DNA of 64,000 nt from RGIG3178 sp963674495 (GTDB lineage: Bacteria > Bacillota > Clostridia > Christensenellales > QAND01): NCBI GenBank assembly GCA_963674495.2, contig CAXXLG010000002.1, forward strand, positions 1,116,001 through 1,180,000, given 5' to 3'. The notes beneath the pieces were generated by a model. It saw only the letters and a list, made by a program, of their open reading frames with translations. It was not told the DNA's origin and searched no databases. Within the stretch, counting starts at the first letter, position 1. Every line of letters starts with the position of its first letter. The position numbers and the translations under genes are program-made. Positions 17,648-26,266 of this stretch are shown piece after piece.

Positions 17648-18033
17648 ATGATGCGCAAAACCTTAAAAAACTGTACGTGGGCAAAATCCGGCCGGGCGAA
17701 AAACAATTTACCAAAGACGGTGAATTTGTCAAGTGTCTAAGTGTTGTGGTGCAATGCGAGGCACGGTTGGGCAAATTGCTAAATAGCGGGGGCAGGGAAC
17801 GGCTGTACAATTGAGCGCAGGGCCAATTGGATATCAACGCCTTTGCCACACGAGAATGGTTGGTGGATGGCTCCTGCATTGGTGTACGCATCATGCTGCC
17901 CGTGTTTATGGAAGATGCCGGGATCTTACGGACATTTCAAAAACCGATCAAACCGGCTCTGCGATATTGCAAGACCGGCGCATCGAAAGGCCGGGGATTC
18001 GCTGGAATCAGCCATTTTGCTCGTTCAAATTGA
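17648..18033 (+). pseudogene. Broken DUF6809-like gene
   Basis: One frame reads LKKLYVGKIRPGEKQF from 17662, meets TGA at 17812, then continues in the same frame with QLDINAFATREWLVDG and IGVRIMLPVFMED. This start (LY-G-I-P-E) and end (F-x-x-GF-x-LG-x-R-x-M-x-E-V) are typical of a small clostridial family known as DUF6809. The likely start codon (ATG 17651) is one base out of frame, with the slip in the run of six A at 17665-17670. The recognition is from memory of the family and is moderate. Confidence 0.5.
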
Positions 18034-18439
18034 GGTCCCGGTAGAATAGATCATCCCGTTTTTCAAAACCGGCGGATTTCCAAAATGCATTGCCCAAATC
18101 GTTGGTAGTATACACGATCAACGCCGCCTTATTGATATGCTCCTTTTTCAGCGCGTCTAGGGCGGCATTGACCAACCCTTTGCCGATGCCCTTTCTGTGG
18201 TGGCCCGCATCGACGGCCATATGATAGATGTGGCCCCGCCGTCCATCATGTCCGCAAAGGATGACGCCGACGATTTGTCCATTGATCTGCGCAACGTAAC
18301 TCATGTTGGGATTCCGCATCAAAAACCGTGCAATACCCTGCGGCGAATCGTCCAAACTGCGCAGACCAATGCCCTCAGCATTGAGCCACAGATCGCGTGT
18401 TGCATTGTAATCCTCGATCATCATTGGCCTGATGTCCAT
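18008..18439 (-). CDS. GNAT family N-acetyltransferase
   Basis: A 143-residue single-domain GNAT. It has the N-terminal DIRPMMIEDYNATRDLW, the acetyl-CoA loop DAGHHRKGIGKGLV and the C-terminal FWKSAGFEKRDD. The substrate is unknown; the size and motifs are those of RimI/YpeA-like enzymes. ATG 18439 follows GGGAGA; the upstream extension is unsupported. Its 3' end overlaps the tail of the broken DUF6809-like gene on the other strand. Confidence 0.85.
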   Translation of the reverse strand: MDIRPMMIEDYNATRDLWLNAEGIGLRSLDDSPQGIARFLMRNPNMSYVAQINGQIVGVILCGHDGRRGHIYHMAVDAGHHRKGIGKGLVNAALDALKKEHINKAALIVYTTNDLGNAFWKSAGFEKRDDLFYRDLNLNEQNG

Positions 18440-18549
18440 GGTTTCCGTCTCCCGCGTATACGAATGAATTCTATGTACATTATAGCGTAGAATGAAAGCT
18501 CTGTGCGTATAAAAAACCCAAGCCGGGTATTGCGGAACCCTTGAATCGT

Positions 18550-18840
18550 TCAATCTACCGAATCGAAATACCGACGGCTGTAATCCCTGGTAAAATCAAA
18601 TAGATATTTGATGACGGAATCAATATCCATGAATGTCGGATGACTGTATCCCGGCGCCAGCTTATCAAGGGGCGTTTTATTTGTTATGTTGTAATAATCG
18701 ATAGGCGTGACATGTATGCTGGATTTTCGGCATGCATAATAGATCCCATCAAGCGCATACCGGTAAAGGTTAAAGCAGATGGAGATCGGTAGCGTCGCCA
18801 CAAACCTGCCAATTAATATTTGTTTGCTTATGCAATCCAT
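18550..18840 (-). CDS. Hypothetical protein, possibly a gene fragment
   Basis: An open frame of 96 codons (starts MDCISKQILIG, ends RDYSRRYFDSVD) with no recognisable family and no clear ribosome site. Composition is plausible for a real protein, and HPTFMDIDSVIKYLFDFTRD resembles the end of an enzyme domain. It may be a C-terminal fragment. It lies just upstream of the Rex operator, pointing away from it. Confidence 0.3.
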   Translation of the reverse strand: MDCISKQILIGRFVATLPISICFNLYRYALDGIYYACRKSSIHVTPIDYYNITNKTPLDKLAPGYSHPTFMDIDSVIKYLFDFTRDYSRRYFDSVD

Positions 18841-18904
18841 CCACTGAGCAATTGCCGAAGCGTTTTGCAGGGTTTAAACAGAGATACTCCTTCACTTCAA
18901 CGGA

Positions 18905-18922
18905 TTGTTAAATATTTAGCAA
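18905..18922. promoter_or_regulatory. Rex operator
   Basis: TTGTTAAATATTTAGCAA matches the Firmicutes Rex consensus (TTGTTAA-N4-TTAACAA) with one mismatch. It lies 16 bases upstream of the -35 of the rex promoter. This fits autoregulation of rex and control of the downstream hydrogenase operon by the NADH/NAD+ ratio. Confidence 0.8.
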
Positions 18923-18938
18923 TCTTTTTCAAAACCAC

Positions 18939-18967
18939 TTGACATAGACGGCTACATTCGATAAAAT
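18939..18967 (+). promoter_or_regulatory. Promoter of rex-hyd
   Basis: TTGACA (18939-18944), 17 bases, TAAAAT (18962-18967): a near-consensus vegetative promoter. The -10 box lies inside the left arm of the 54-bp palindrome. Confidence 0.8.
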
Positions 18968-19007
18968 CATATCGATATAAATATATCGATATGATTTTAT
19001 CGAATGT
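18954..19007. repeat. Perfect 54-bp palindrome over the rex promoter
   Basis: Left arm 18954-18979 and right arm 18982-19007 are exact reverse complements over 26 bases, with AA between. The sequence is AT-rich with repeated ATCGATAT. It covers the -10 box, the expected start point and the 5' leader, ending 5 bases before the ribosome site of rex. It may be an operator for another regulator or a supercoiling-sensitive cruciform. Confidence 0.9.
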
Positions 19008-19027
19008 TTGTGAAAGGAGCGTCTGGC

Positions 19028-19678
19028 ATGAAAAAACAAACACCCATCTCCTTGCAGTTGTACAATCGCCTGTCAGGATATCTTAATTACCTCAAGCAGC
19101 TTTCAAAAGACGCGCCGGATAATATATCGGCCACGGCTATTGCACGCGCGCTGGAGTTGAACCAAGTGCTGGTACGCAAGGACCTAGCCATCGTCAGCGA
19201 CGGCGGAAAACCAAAAGTTGGCTATGTTGCGCTGGATCTGATTGCGGACATTGAGCACTTCTTGGGGCACGACAACTGCTCCGACGCGGTGCTGGTGGGT
19301 GTGGGGAATTTGGGAAAGGCGTTGCTGTGCTACGGGAGATTCGAGGATTACGGGCTGAATATTGTGGCCGCGTTTGACGCCAATCCCGATCTGATCGGAA
19401 CGGAAATCGGTGGCAAGAACATCGTGGACGCCAAAAAAACCACAAACCTATGCAAGCGCATGAGCATCCGCATAGGCATCATCGCCGTTCCCGATGTACA
19501 TGCTCAGGGCGTATGTGACGCGTTGATAGCAGGCGGCATCCGTGCGATCTGGAACTTTGCGCCCGTCAACTTGAAGACGCCGGAGAAAGTGGTGGTTAAA
19601 AACGAGGATATGGCCGCGTCGCTGGCTATCCTGACAAAGCGGTTGGCGGAGAGTCTGGCGCATTACGGGTTGGATTGA
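19028..19678 (+). CDS. rex: Redox-sensing transcriptional repressor Rex
   Basis: A 216-residue Rex. The N-terminal winged helix (LSGYLNYLKQL, then ALELNQVLVRKDLAI) is followed by a Rossmann domain with VLVGVGNLGKALLCY and DANPDLIGTEIGG. The C-terminal helix LAESLAHYGLD is domain-swapped in known structures. It represses fermentation and hydrogenase genes until NADH rises. ATG 19028 follows AAAGGAGC; an upstream ATG at 19004 lies in the palindrome. It is the first gene of the hydrogenase cluster. Confidence 0.95.
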   Translation: MKKQTPISLQLYNRLSGYLNYLKQLSKDAPDNISATAIARALELNQVLVRKDLAIVSDGGKPKVGYVALDLIADIEHFLGHDNCSDAVLVGVGNLGKALLCYGRFEDYGLNIVAAFDANPDLIGTEIGGKNIVDAKKTTNLCKRMSIRIGIIAVPDVHAQGVCDALIAGGIRAIWNFAPVNLKTPEKVVVKNEDMAASLAILTKRLAESLAHYGLD

Positions 19679-19792
19679 GCGGCAAGAGACTAGGGCCACG
19701 AGCCAAACGTGTTTAATATGTTTGGAAACAGGGAGTTTTCCGAAGCACCCTGTTGAAATAAAAAGTTTATCCCAATAAAAGGTGTGATGGCG

Positions 19793-20287
19793 ATGATCAT
19801 GAAACAGGAATTCTCATCGAAGTTCGACAGGGTGTGCGACGTGCTGGACAGGCACGGGCGCAACCCACACAAGCTGATCGCGATACTGCAGGAGATCCAG
19901 GACGAGTATGCGTACCTGCCCGAGGATATTATGACGTATGTCGCGACGGCGCTTGGCATATCGCCGGGACAGGTGTTCGGGGTGGCGACGTTCTACTCCC
20001 ACTTCACGCTCGAGCCCAAGGGTAAGTATGTTATCAAGGTTTGTGACGGGACCGCCTGCCATGTAAAAAAGTCGGAGGAGCTTTTGAAGGTTCTGGAAAA
20101 GGAACTTGGCCTTACCAGGGAGGAAAGAACGTCTCCCGATATGCTCTTTACGCTGGAGACGGTGGCATGTCTAGGCGCTTGCGGGTTGGCGCCTGTAGTG
20201 GTGGTCAACGACGAGGTGCACGGACTGATGACCAAGGAGAAGACCATTGAACTTTTAAACCGAATCCGGGAGGAGGAGCAGATATGA
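19793..20287 (+). CDS. hydC: Bifurcating hydrogenase subunit HydC (NuoE-like)
   Basis: A 164-residue thioredoxin-like [2Fe-2S] protein of the NuoE/HydC family. It has the N-terminal helical bundle (LIAILQEIQDEYAYLPED, VFGVATFYSHF) and four ligand cysteines in VCDGTACHVKK and ACLGACGLAPVV. It shuttles electrons within the HydABC complex. Several starts are possible (GTG 19784, ATG 19787, 19793, 19799); ATG 19793 has the best spacing from AAAAGGTG. Its stop overlaps the hydB start (ATGA). Confidence 0.93.
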   Translation: MIMKQEFSSKFDRVCDVLDRHGRNPHKLIAILQEIQDEYAYLPEDIMTYVATALGISPGQVFGVATFYSHFTLEPKGKYVIKVCDGTACHVKKSEELLKVLEKELGLTREERTSPDMLFTLETVACLGACGLAPVVVVNDEVHGLMTKEKTIELLNRIREEEQI

Positions 20288-22173
20288 ACAGCACCGAGCT
20301 TTTACTGCAGCGCAAAAAGCATTTTGATAAGAGCATGTCGAACTACAAGGCGCGCGTGATAATCTGCGCCGGTACCGGATGCATGGCGAACGGTTCGCTG
20401 AACATATTCAAGCGCTTCCAGGAAGTAATCAAGCAGCGCGGGCTGTCCGTCACCGTCGCGCTGGAGAAGGAAGAGGCGGATTTCATGCTGTCCGAGAGCG
20501 GCTGTCAGGGCTTTTGCCAGATGGGACCATTGGTCACGCTGTATCCGCAGGGCGTATTGTACACCAAGGTGAAAGTGTCTGACGTGGAGGAAATCGTGGA
20601 CAGGACGCTGCTACGCGGCGAGCACGTGGAGCACCTTTTGTATGAGCGGCCGGACAACGGCGAAAAAGTCCACGACATGAACAAGATCCCGTTCTATGAG
20701 AAGCAGCAGCGCACCACGCTGAAGCTGTGCGGGCACATCGATGTGCAGGATCTGGACGAATACATCGCCAACGACGGCTATTTCATGGCGAACAAGGCTG
20801 TGCACGAGATGACGGATGAGGAGATCTGTAAGGAGATTCTGGATTCCGGCCTGCGCGGCCGGGGCGGCGGCGGGTTCCCCACCGGGCGCAAATGGGATCT
20901 GACCCGCGTCAACCGGAGCGACGTCAAGTACGTCATCTGCAACGGTGACGAGGGCGACCCCGGAGCGTTCATGGACCGTTGTGTGATGGAGGGCAATCCG
21001 CACAGCGTGCTGGAGGGCATGATCATCGCGGCGATGGCGGTGAACGCGACGGACGGGTATATCTACGTGCGCACCGAATATCCGCTGGCCGTGACGAGGC
21101 TAAAACAGGCGATCAAGGTCGCACGGGAAGCGGGCCTTTTAGGCAAGAGCATCTTTGGTTCAAATCGGAACTTTGATATACAGGTGATGGAGGGTGCCGG
21201 CGCGTTCGTGTGCGGCGAGGAGACGGCGCTGATGGCATCTATCGAAGGCAAACGCGGTATGCCCACGCTCAAACCGCCGTTTCCGGCGGAACGAGGGTTG
21301 TTCGGCAGGCCCACGGTGATCAACAACGTCGAAACATTGGCTACCATTCCGCTGATACTGCGCATGGGTGCGGACAAATATAGCGCGCTGGGCACCGAAA
21401 CGTCTTGCGGGACCAAGACATTCGCATTGACAGGCCACGTGGCCAACACCGGACTGATTGAGGTGGAGCTGGGCGCGACGCTGCGCCAGATCATCAACGA
21501 CATCGGCGGCGGCGTGGTGGACGACGCGGGTAACCTGTGTGGCTGCGATTTTAAAGCTGTGCAGATCGGCGGCCCGTCCGGCGGATGTCTGACGCAGGAG
21601 CATCTGGACATGCCGCTGGATTACGAAAACCTCAAAGAGGTGGGTGCCATGGTGGGTTCGGGTGGCCTGGTCGTGATGAACCAGAACACCTGTATGGTGC
21701 AGATCGCACGGTTCTTCATGCAGTTTACGCAGAACGAATCCTGCGGAAAATGCGTTGTGTGCCGCGAGGGCACCCGGCAGATGCTGGCGCTGTTGGACGA
21801 TATCATCGAGGGCAGGGCCACGGCACAGACGCTGGACCTTCTGGAGGAATTGGCGCAGGTGGTTAAGGTGGGATCGCTGTGCGGTTTGGGCAAGACCGCA
21901 CCCAATCCCGTGCTGTCCACGCTTAAATATTTTCGCGACGAATACAACGCGCACGTGTTCGACAAGCGCTGCCCCACGGGCAACTGCGACGCGCTGTTGA
22001 CCTACCGGATACTGCCGGATTTGTGCAGAAGCTGTAGCCTGTGCGCGCGCCAGTGCCCCGCCAATGCCATCGAAGGGGCCAAGGGCGTGCCATATAAGAT
22101 TGATACCGAAAAATGCATCAAGTGCGGCGCCTGCATCGAGAACTGTAAGTTCGGCGCCATTGTGAAGGGGTGA
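20284..22173 (+). CDS. hydB: Bifurcating hydrogenase subunit HydB (NuoF-like)
   Basis: A 629-residue flavoprotein. It has an N-terminal thioredoxin-like [2Fe-2S] domain (ICAGTGCMANGS, SGCQGFCQMGP), then the NuoF core with the FMN/NADH site (GLRGRGGGGFPTGRKW, ICNGDEGDPGAFMDR) and GAGAFVCGEETALM. The 4Fe-4S site is CGKCVVCREGTRQ. A C-terminal 2x[4Fe-4S] ferredoxin domain follows (CRSCSLCARQCP, CIKCGACIENC). It is the NADH-oxidising module in which electron bifurcation is thought to occur. The HydC-HydB-HydA order is standard. Confidence 0.95.
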   Translation: MNSTELLLQRKKHFDKSMSNYKARVIICAGTGCMANGSLNIFKRFQEVIKQRGLSVTVALEKEEADFMLSESGCQGFCQMGPLVTLYPQGVLYTKVKVSDVEEIVDRTLLRGEHVEHLLYERPDNGEKVHDMNKIPFYEKQQRTTLKLCGHIDVQDLDEYIANDGYFMANKAVHEMTDEEICKEILDSGLRGRGGGGFPTGRKWDLTRVNRSDVKYVICNGDEGDPGAFMDRCVMEGNPHSVLEGMIIAAMAVNATDGYIYVRTEYPLAVTRLKQAIKVAREAGLLGKSIFGSNRNFDIQVMEGAGAFVCGEETALMASIEGKRGMPTLKPPFPAERGLFGRPTVINNVETLATIPLILRMGADKYSALGTETSCGTKTFALTGHVANTGLIEVELGATLRQIINDIGGGVVDDAGNLCGCDFKAVQIGGPSGGCLTQEHLDMPLDYENLKEVGAMVGSGGLVVMNQNTCMVQIARFFMQFTQNESCGKCVVCREGTRQMLALLDDIIEGRATAQTLDLLEELAQVVKVGSLCGLGKTAPNPVLSTLKYFRDEYNAHVFDKRCPTGNCDALLTYRILPDLCRSCSLCARQCPANAIEGAKGVPYKIDTEKCIKCGACIENCKFGAIVKG

Positions 22174-22178
22174 TTCCT

Positions 22179-24158
22179 ATGAAGAATAAAACGGCTGTCA
22201 TTGACAACGTGGTGGTGCCCATCGAGGACGAGAAGAATCTTTTGGAGTTGATCCGCAAGGCCAACATCGAATTGCCCACCTTCTGCTACCACAGCGAGAT
22301 CAGCGTGTACGGCGCTTGCCGCATGTGCATGGTGGAAGCCGAAGGACGGGGCCTCGTGCCCGCCTGCTCCACCAAGGCCGAGGATGGCATGGTGATACAC
22401 ACCAACACCAAGCAGATCCGCGACATACGCAGGATGATCATCGAACTGATGCTCGCCAGCCACGACCAGAACTGCACCACCTGCCCCAAGAGCGGCGACT
22501 GCAAGTTGCAGAACATCGCCAAACAGATGGGCATCGACAAGATCCGGTTCAAACAGGTGAACACGATCCAACCCGTCGATTTTTCATCCGACGCGATCAT
22601 CCGTGATCCGAACAAGTGTATCCTGTGCGGCGACTGCGTGCGGGTGTGCAACGAGATCCAGTCCGTCGGCGCGCTGGACTTCGCCTACCGGGGCGCCAAA
22701 GCGAAGGTGCTGCCCTGCTTTGACAAGGGCATCGGGGAAATCGAGTGCGTGAACTGCGGGCAGTGCGTGAAGGTCTGCCCGGTGGGCGCACTGATGCCCA
22801 GATCCCAGATCAACGAGGTGTGGGACGCAATCCACGACACTAGCAAGACCATGGTCGTGCAGATCGCGCCCGCCGTGCGCGTGGCTTTGGGTGAGTACTT
22901 CAACCAGAAGCCGGGCACGACCACCGTGGGACAGATCGTGTCTGCCCTGCGTCGCATGGGCTTTGATAGGGTATACGATACCTGCTTTGCGGCGGACCTG
23001 ACTGTGATGGAAGAGGGCCGAGAGTTCCTTGAGCGGTATACGCAAGGCAAAAATTTACCGCAGTTCACGTCCTGCTGCCCTGCGTGGGTGAAGTTTGCGG
23101 AGCAGTACTATCCCGACATGCTGCCCAATATTTCCACCTGCCGATCGCCGCAGCAGATGTTCGGTTCGCTGTGTAAGGATCATTTGACCAAGCAGCTGGA
23201 CATCTCGCGGGAAGATATGATTGTTGTTTCCATCATGCCGTGTACCGCCAAGAAGTTTGAAGCAAAGCGGGATGAGTTTAAGGTGGACGGCAATCCGGAC
23301 GTGGATTACGTACTGACCACCAGGGAACTTTCACAGATGATCAAGGAAAGCGGTATCAATTTTGAAAATCTGGAACTGGGTTCGTTCGACATGCCGTTTG
23401 GGTTCACCACCGGTGCGGGCGTGATCTTCGGAAGCTCGGGTGGGGTAAGCGAGGCGGTGCTCCGTTTCGCCGCGGATACACTGCAAAAGGGCTCCGCGCA
23501 GGAGTTTCGGCAATTCCGGGGCAACGACGGGACCAAGATCGCAGAAGTGGAGATCGGTGATACGAAGCTGCGCCTTGCCGTGGTCAGCGGTCTGGGCAAC
23601 GCGAGAAAGCTGATTGATAAGATCCGAAGCGGCGAGGAACAGTACGATTTGGTGGAGGTCATGGCCTGCTGCGGCGGATGCATCAACGGCGGCGGCCAGC
23701 CAGTTTCTACCAGTGCAGCGCTGCCCAAGCGCGCCAAGGGATTGTACGACAACGACAAGATGCTACCGTTCCACAATTCTGCGCAGAACCCGTACATTCA
23801 GCAGTTGTACAACGAAACTCTCAGTCACGAGAAGGCGCACCAGCTGCTGCACACGGCGTACGAGAACCGCAAGCGTATTGATCAGGAGGACATCGTGTTG
23901 AACCGAGTGGAGGGCGAAAAGAAGCTGTCGCTGAACATCTGCTTTGGAACCAGTTGCTTTCTTCGGGGCGCACAGACGCTGTACATGCAATTGATGGACT
24001 ACATCCGGGTAAACGGATTGGAAACGGTCACGGAGTTCACCGCCTCGTTTTGCGGGCAGCAGTGCAAAAAGGGCCCCGTTCTGGTGGTGAACGGCACGAC
24101 GCTGGATCACTGTACGCGTGACAAAGCAGTTGCACAAATCGAACGGGAACTCAAGTAG
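22179..24158 (+). CDS. hydA: [FeFe] hydrogenase catalytic subunit HydA
   Basis: A 659-residue HydA. It has an N-terminal [2Fe-2S] plant-ferredoxin-like domain (CYHSEISVYGACRMCMVE), a His/Cys cluster (CTTCPKSGDCKLQ) and a 2x[4Fe-4S] domain (CILCGDCVRVC, CVNCGQCVKVCP). The H-cluster boxes are TSCCPAW (about 297), MPCTAKKFE (about 353) and MACCGGCINGGGQP (about 495), where the usual proline of ACPGGC is cysteine. A thioredoxin-like [2Fe-2S] domain ends the protein (CFGTSCFLRGA, CGQQCKKGP). It produces H2 from NADH plus reduced ferredoxin. ATG 22179 follows AAGGGGTG; GTG 22170 is the alternative. Maturation genes hydEFG are not in the window. Confidence 0.95.
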   Translation: MKNKTAVIDNVVVPIEDEKNLLELIRKANIELPTFCYHSEISVYGACRMCMVEAEGRGLVPACSTKAEDGMVIHTNTKQIRDIRRMIIELMLASHDQNCTTCPKSGDCKLQNIAKQMGIDKIRFKQVNTIQPVDFSSDAIIRDPNKCILCGDCVRVCNEIQSVGALDFAYRGAKAKVLPCFDKGIGEIECVNCGQCVKVCPVGALMPRSQINEVWDAIHDTSKTMVVQIAPAVRVALGEYFNQKPGTTTVGQIVSALRRMGFDRVYDTCFAADLTVMEEGREFLERYTQGKNLPQFTSCCPAWVKFAEQYYPDMLPNISTCRSPQQMFGSLCKDHLTKQLDISREDMIVVSIMPCTAKKFEAKRDEFKVDGNPDVDYVLTTRELSQMIKESGINFENLELGSFDMPFGFTTGAGVIFGSSGGVSEAVLRFAADTLQKGSAQEFRQFRGNDGTKIAEVEIGDTKLRLAVVSGLGNARKLIDKIRSGEEQYDLVEVMACCGGCINGGGQPVSTSAALPKRAKGLYDNDKMLPFHNSAQNPYIQQLYNETLSHEKAHQLLHTAYENRKRIDQEDIVLNRVEGEKKLSLNICFGTSCFLRGAQTLYMQLMDYIRVNGLETVTEFTASFCGQQCKKGPVLVVNGTTLDHCTRDKAVAQIERELK

Positions 24159-24179
24159 GTTGGCCCGAAGGAGGACATC

Positions 24180-25618
24180 ATGGCCCAGAGCACGATCTAT
24201 ACCGAAAGGGCAAAATGCCAAGATTGTTACCGCTGCGTCCGCGCCTGCCCCGTCAAGGCCATCAGGGTCAGCGGCGGACAGGCGCAGGTGGACGATTCCC
24301 TGTGCATCAAGTGCGGTACCTGTGTGCGTGAATGCCCCCAGCGTGCCAAGACCATCCGCTCAAGCTTGGAGCAAGTCAAACACCTGCTGCAATTGGACCG
24401 TGTGGTGGTGGCCAGCGTCGCCCCCTCCTTTGCCGCGATTTTCAGCGGCGATCATGCGGGGCGGGTGCCCTCCGCGCTGCGCCAACTCGGATTTATGCAC
24501 GTATGTGAAACGGCGGAGGGCGCGCATTACGTTGCACAAAAGGCGTTGTCGCCAAATAGGACAGGCAGCATTTGCACCGCCTGCCCCGCAGTGGTGAATT
24601 ACATTGAAACATACAAGCCGGAATTGCTAAGTAGCTTGATCCCCGTCGTATCGCCTATGGTCGCGCACGGGAGAATGCTTAAAAAGGAATATGCGGGTTG
24701 CGCCGTAGTGTTCATCGGCCCGTGTGCCGCCAAGAAGGAGGAGGCGAGTAGAAGTGAAAACCGCGATGCAATAGATGCCGTTCTGACGTTTTCCGAACTG
24801 GTCGACTGGCTTAGCGAGGAAGACATCAACCTCGCCAATTGTACGGAAAGCATCTTTGAAAACAGCGGAGAAATCGGCGACAGCCGGCTGTTCCCTATAC
24901 AGGGCGGCATGCTCAAAGCCGGCGGTATTCCATGCGATGGGACCGATCCTGAGATCATACATATCAGCGGTGCGGACGATGTGATCGCGTTGTTGGACAG
25001 CTACGAAACCAGCTGGAAATATACGATCGTCGAACCGCTGTTTTGCAAGGGCGGCTGTATCAACGGCCCCGCTCTTGTGGGTGAGAAAAACCTGTTTGAG
25101 CGCAGGGAGAACATAATCGATTATACCAGGGCCGCCGGACGTTTTGACGCAGGACGCAAAAAAACAGAGGTCGACTATAAGGCGACGTTTGAACGCAATG
25201 CTGTATCCAATGAAGAGGTCACGGAAAGCCAGATCAACCAGATCCTCGAGCGCACCGGAAAAATCGACCCGGAATTCCAGCTCAATTGCGGCGCTTGCGG
25301 CTATAAGAGCTGCATCGACAACGCCATCGCCGTGGCCAAGGGCATGGCGGAGCCGGAGATGTCATGCCGTACATGCGGCGTCTGGCGCAGCAAAGAACCG
25401 ACAGGATCATCGAGACAACGCCCAACGGCATTGTAGTGCTGGACAGTGAGCTGGGCATCATCCGTATGAACACGGCGTTTATGAAACTGTTCAAGTGCAA
25501 CAACGGTATCTTGGGCCGGCGCATCTCCTATCTGGTCAACGCAGACGGTTTTGAAAAAATCCTTGCAGGGGAGATGGAACAGTACGAAGCCAGGCAAAGA
25601 ACAGGGCTGCCGGTATAA
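24180..25618 (+). pseudogene. Sensory-type [FeFe] hydrogenase with PAS domain, frameshifted and truncated
   Basis: The first frame (24180-25436) encodes a 2x[4Fe-4S] domain (CQDCYRCVRACP, CIKCGTCVRECP), an [FeFe]-hydrogenase-like domain (CTACPAVV, GPCAAKKEEA, CKGGCINGP) and a four-cysteine cluster (NCGACGYKSC). At about 25363 the coding switches to the +1 frame: MPYMRRLAQQRTDRIIETT, then the PAS domain GIVVLDSELGIIRMNTAF, ending at 25618 in KILAGEMEQYEARQ plus a few unrelated residues. Loss of one base (ATGTCATG for an expected ATGTGCATG) explains the shift. The rest of the PAS domain and the usual downstream phosphatase are missing. Such proteins are thought to sense H2 or redox state. ATG 24180 follows AAGGAGG, so it belongs to the hyd operon. 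Confidence 0.8.
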
Positions 25619-25780
25619 CAGCGCGGCTTATCAGCCAGTTATTGGTTAAGAACAGGATTCAGGGTAGCATGAGCCTCAAGGGCAAACTTTACAACTATTC
25701 AATTTTATAAATCGGTACAACTATGAATTATGCAATTAATTAAATAACTAAAAAATATAGGAGTAATAGATTGTATTTAG

Positions 25781-25809
25781 TTGACAACAATTATTAAGGG
25801 TGATATATT
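25781..25809 (+). promoter_or_regulatory. Promoter of the MazG-like gene
   Basis: TTGACA (25781-25786), 17 bases, TATATT (25804-25809), in very AT-rich DNA about 55 bases before the start codon. Confidence 0.65.
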
Positions 25810-25863
25810 AAAATTTAATATGAGGATAACTGAATTAATATAACATAGAGGAGATAATACGCA

Positions 25864-26217
25864 ATGGAAATAAAAGAACAATTAAATTTATTGAATGCAT
25901 TATCAGGGAGAACGAGTATTGAAGAATTACAAGAGTATATTAATAAAGTGCTTATTATACGAGGGTTTACTAATCAGTCAGCAAAAGATAAATTGACTTT
26001 ATTAATAGAAGAAGTTGGAGAATTAGCTAAAGCAATAAGAAAAGATGAAGAAATATTAGCTCTGGATCATTCACGTTTGGAAAACTATGATTCAATTGAG
26101 AGCGAAATTGCAGATGTTTTTATTGTATTAATATCAATTGCAAACATAAAAAATATAGATATTTTAAATTCCATTATAAAAAAGGAAAAAATAAATGCCG
26201 GAAGAACCTGGAGGTAA
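25864..26217 (+). CDS. MazG-like nucleotide pyrophosphohydrolase
   Basis: A 117-residue all-alpha protein with the MazG/dUTPase-like metal motifs EEVGELAKAIRK (EExxE) and ESEIADVFIVL (ExxD). It probably hydrolyses a nucleoside triphosphate to the monophosphate and PPi. Codon use is AT-rich and quite unlike the neighbouring hyd genes, which indicates transfer. It has its own promoter and a GAGGAG site, and ends 15 bp before the left end of the IS element. Confidence 0.8.
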   Translation: MEIKEQLNLLNALSGRTSIEELQEYINKVLIIRGFTNQSAKDKLTLLIEEVGELAKAIRKDEEILALDHSRLENYDSIESEIADVFIVLISIANIKNIDILNSIIKKEKINAGRTWR

Positions 26218-26266
26218 AGAATGAGACAATTGTGGCCTTACCCCAATAATGTATCCATTATTTAAA

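Noticed and set aside
19793..24158. NuoEFG of respiratory complex I
   Set aside because: The large subunit has the three H-cluster motifs and the gene order hydC-hydB-hydA behind rex; no other nuo genes follow.
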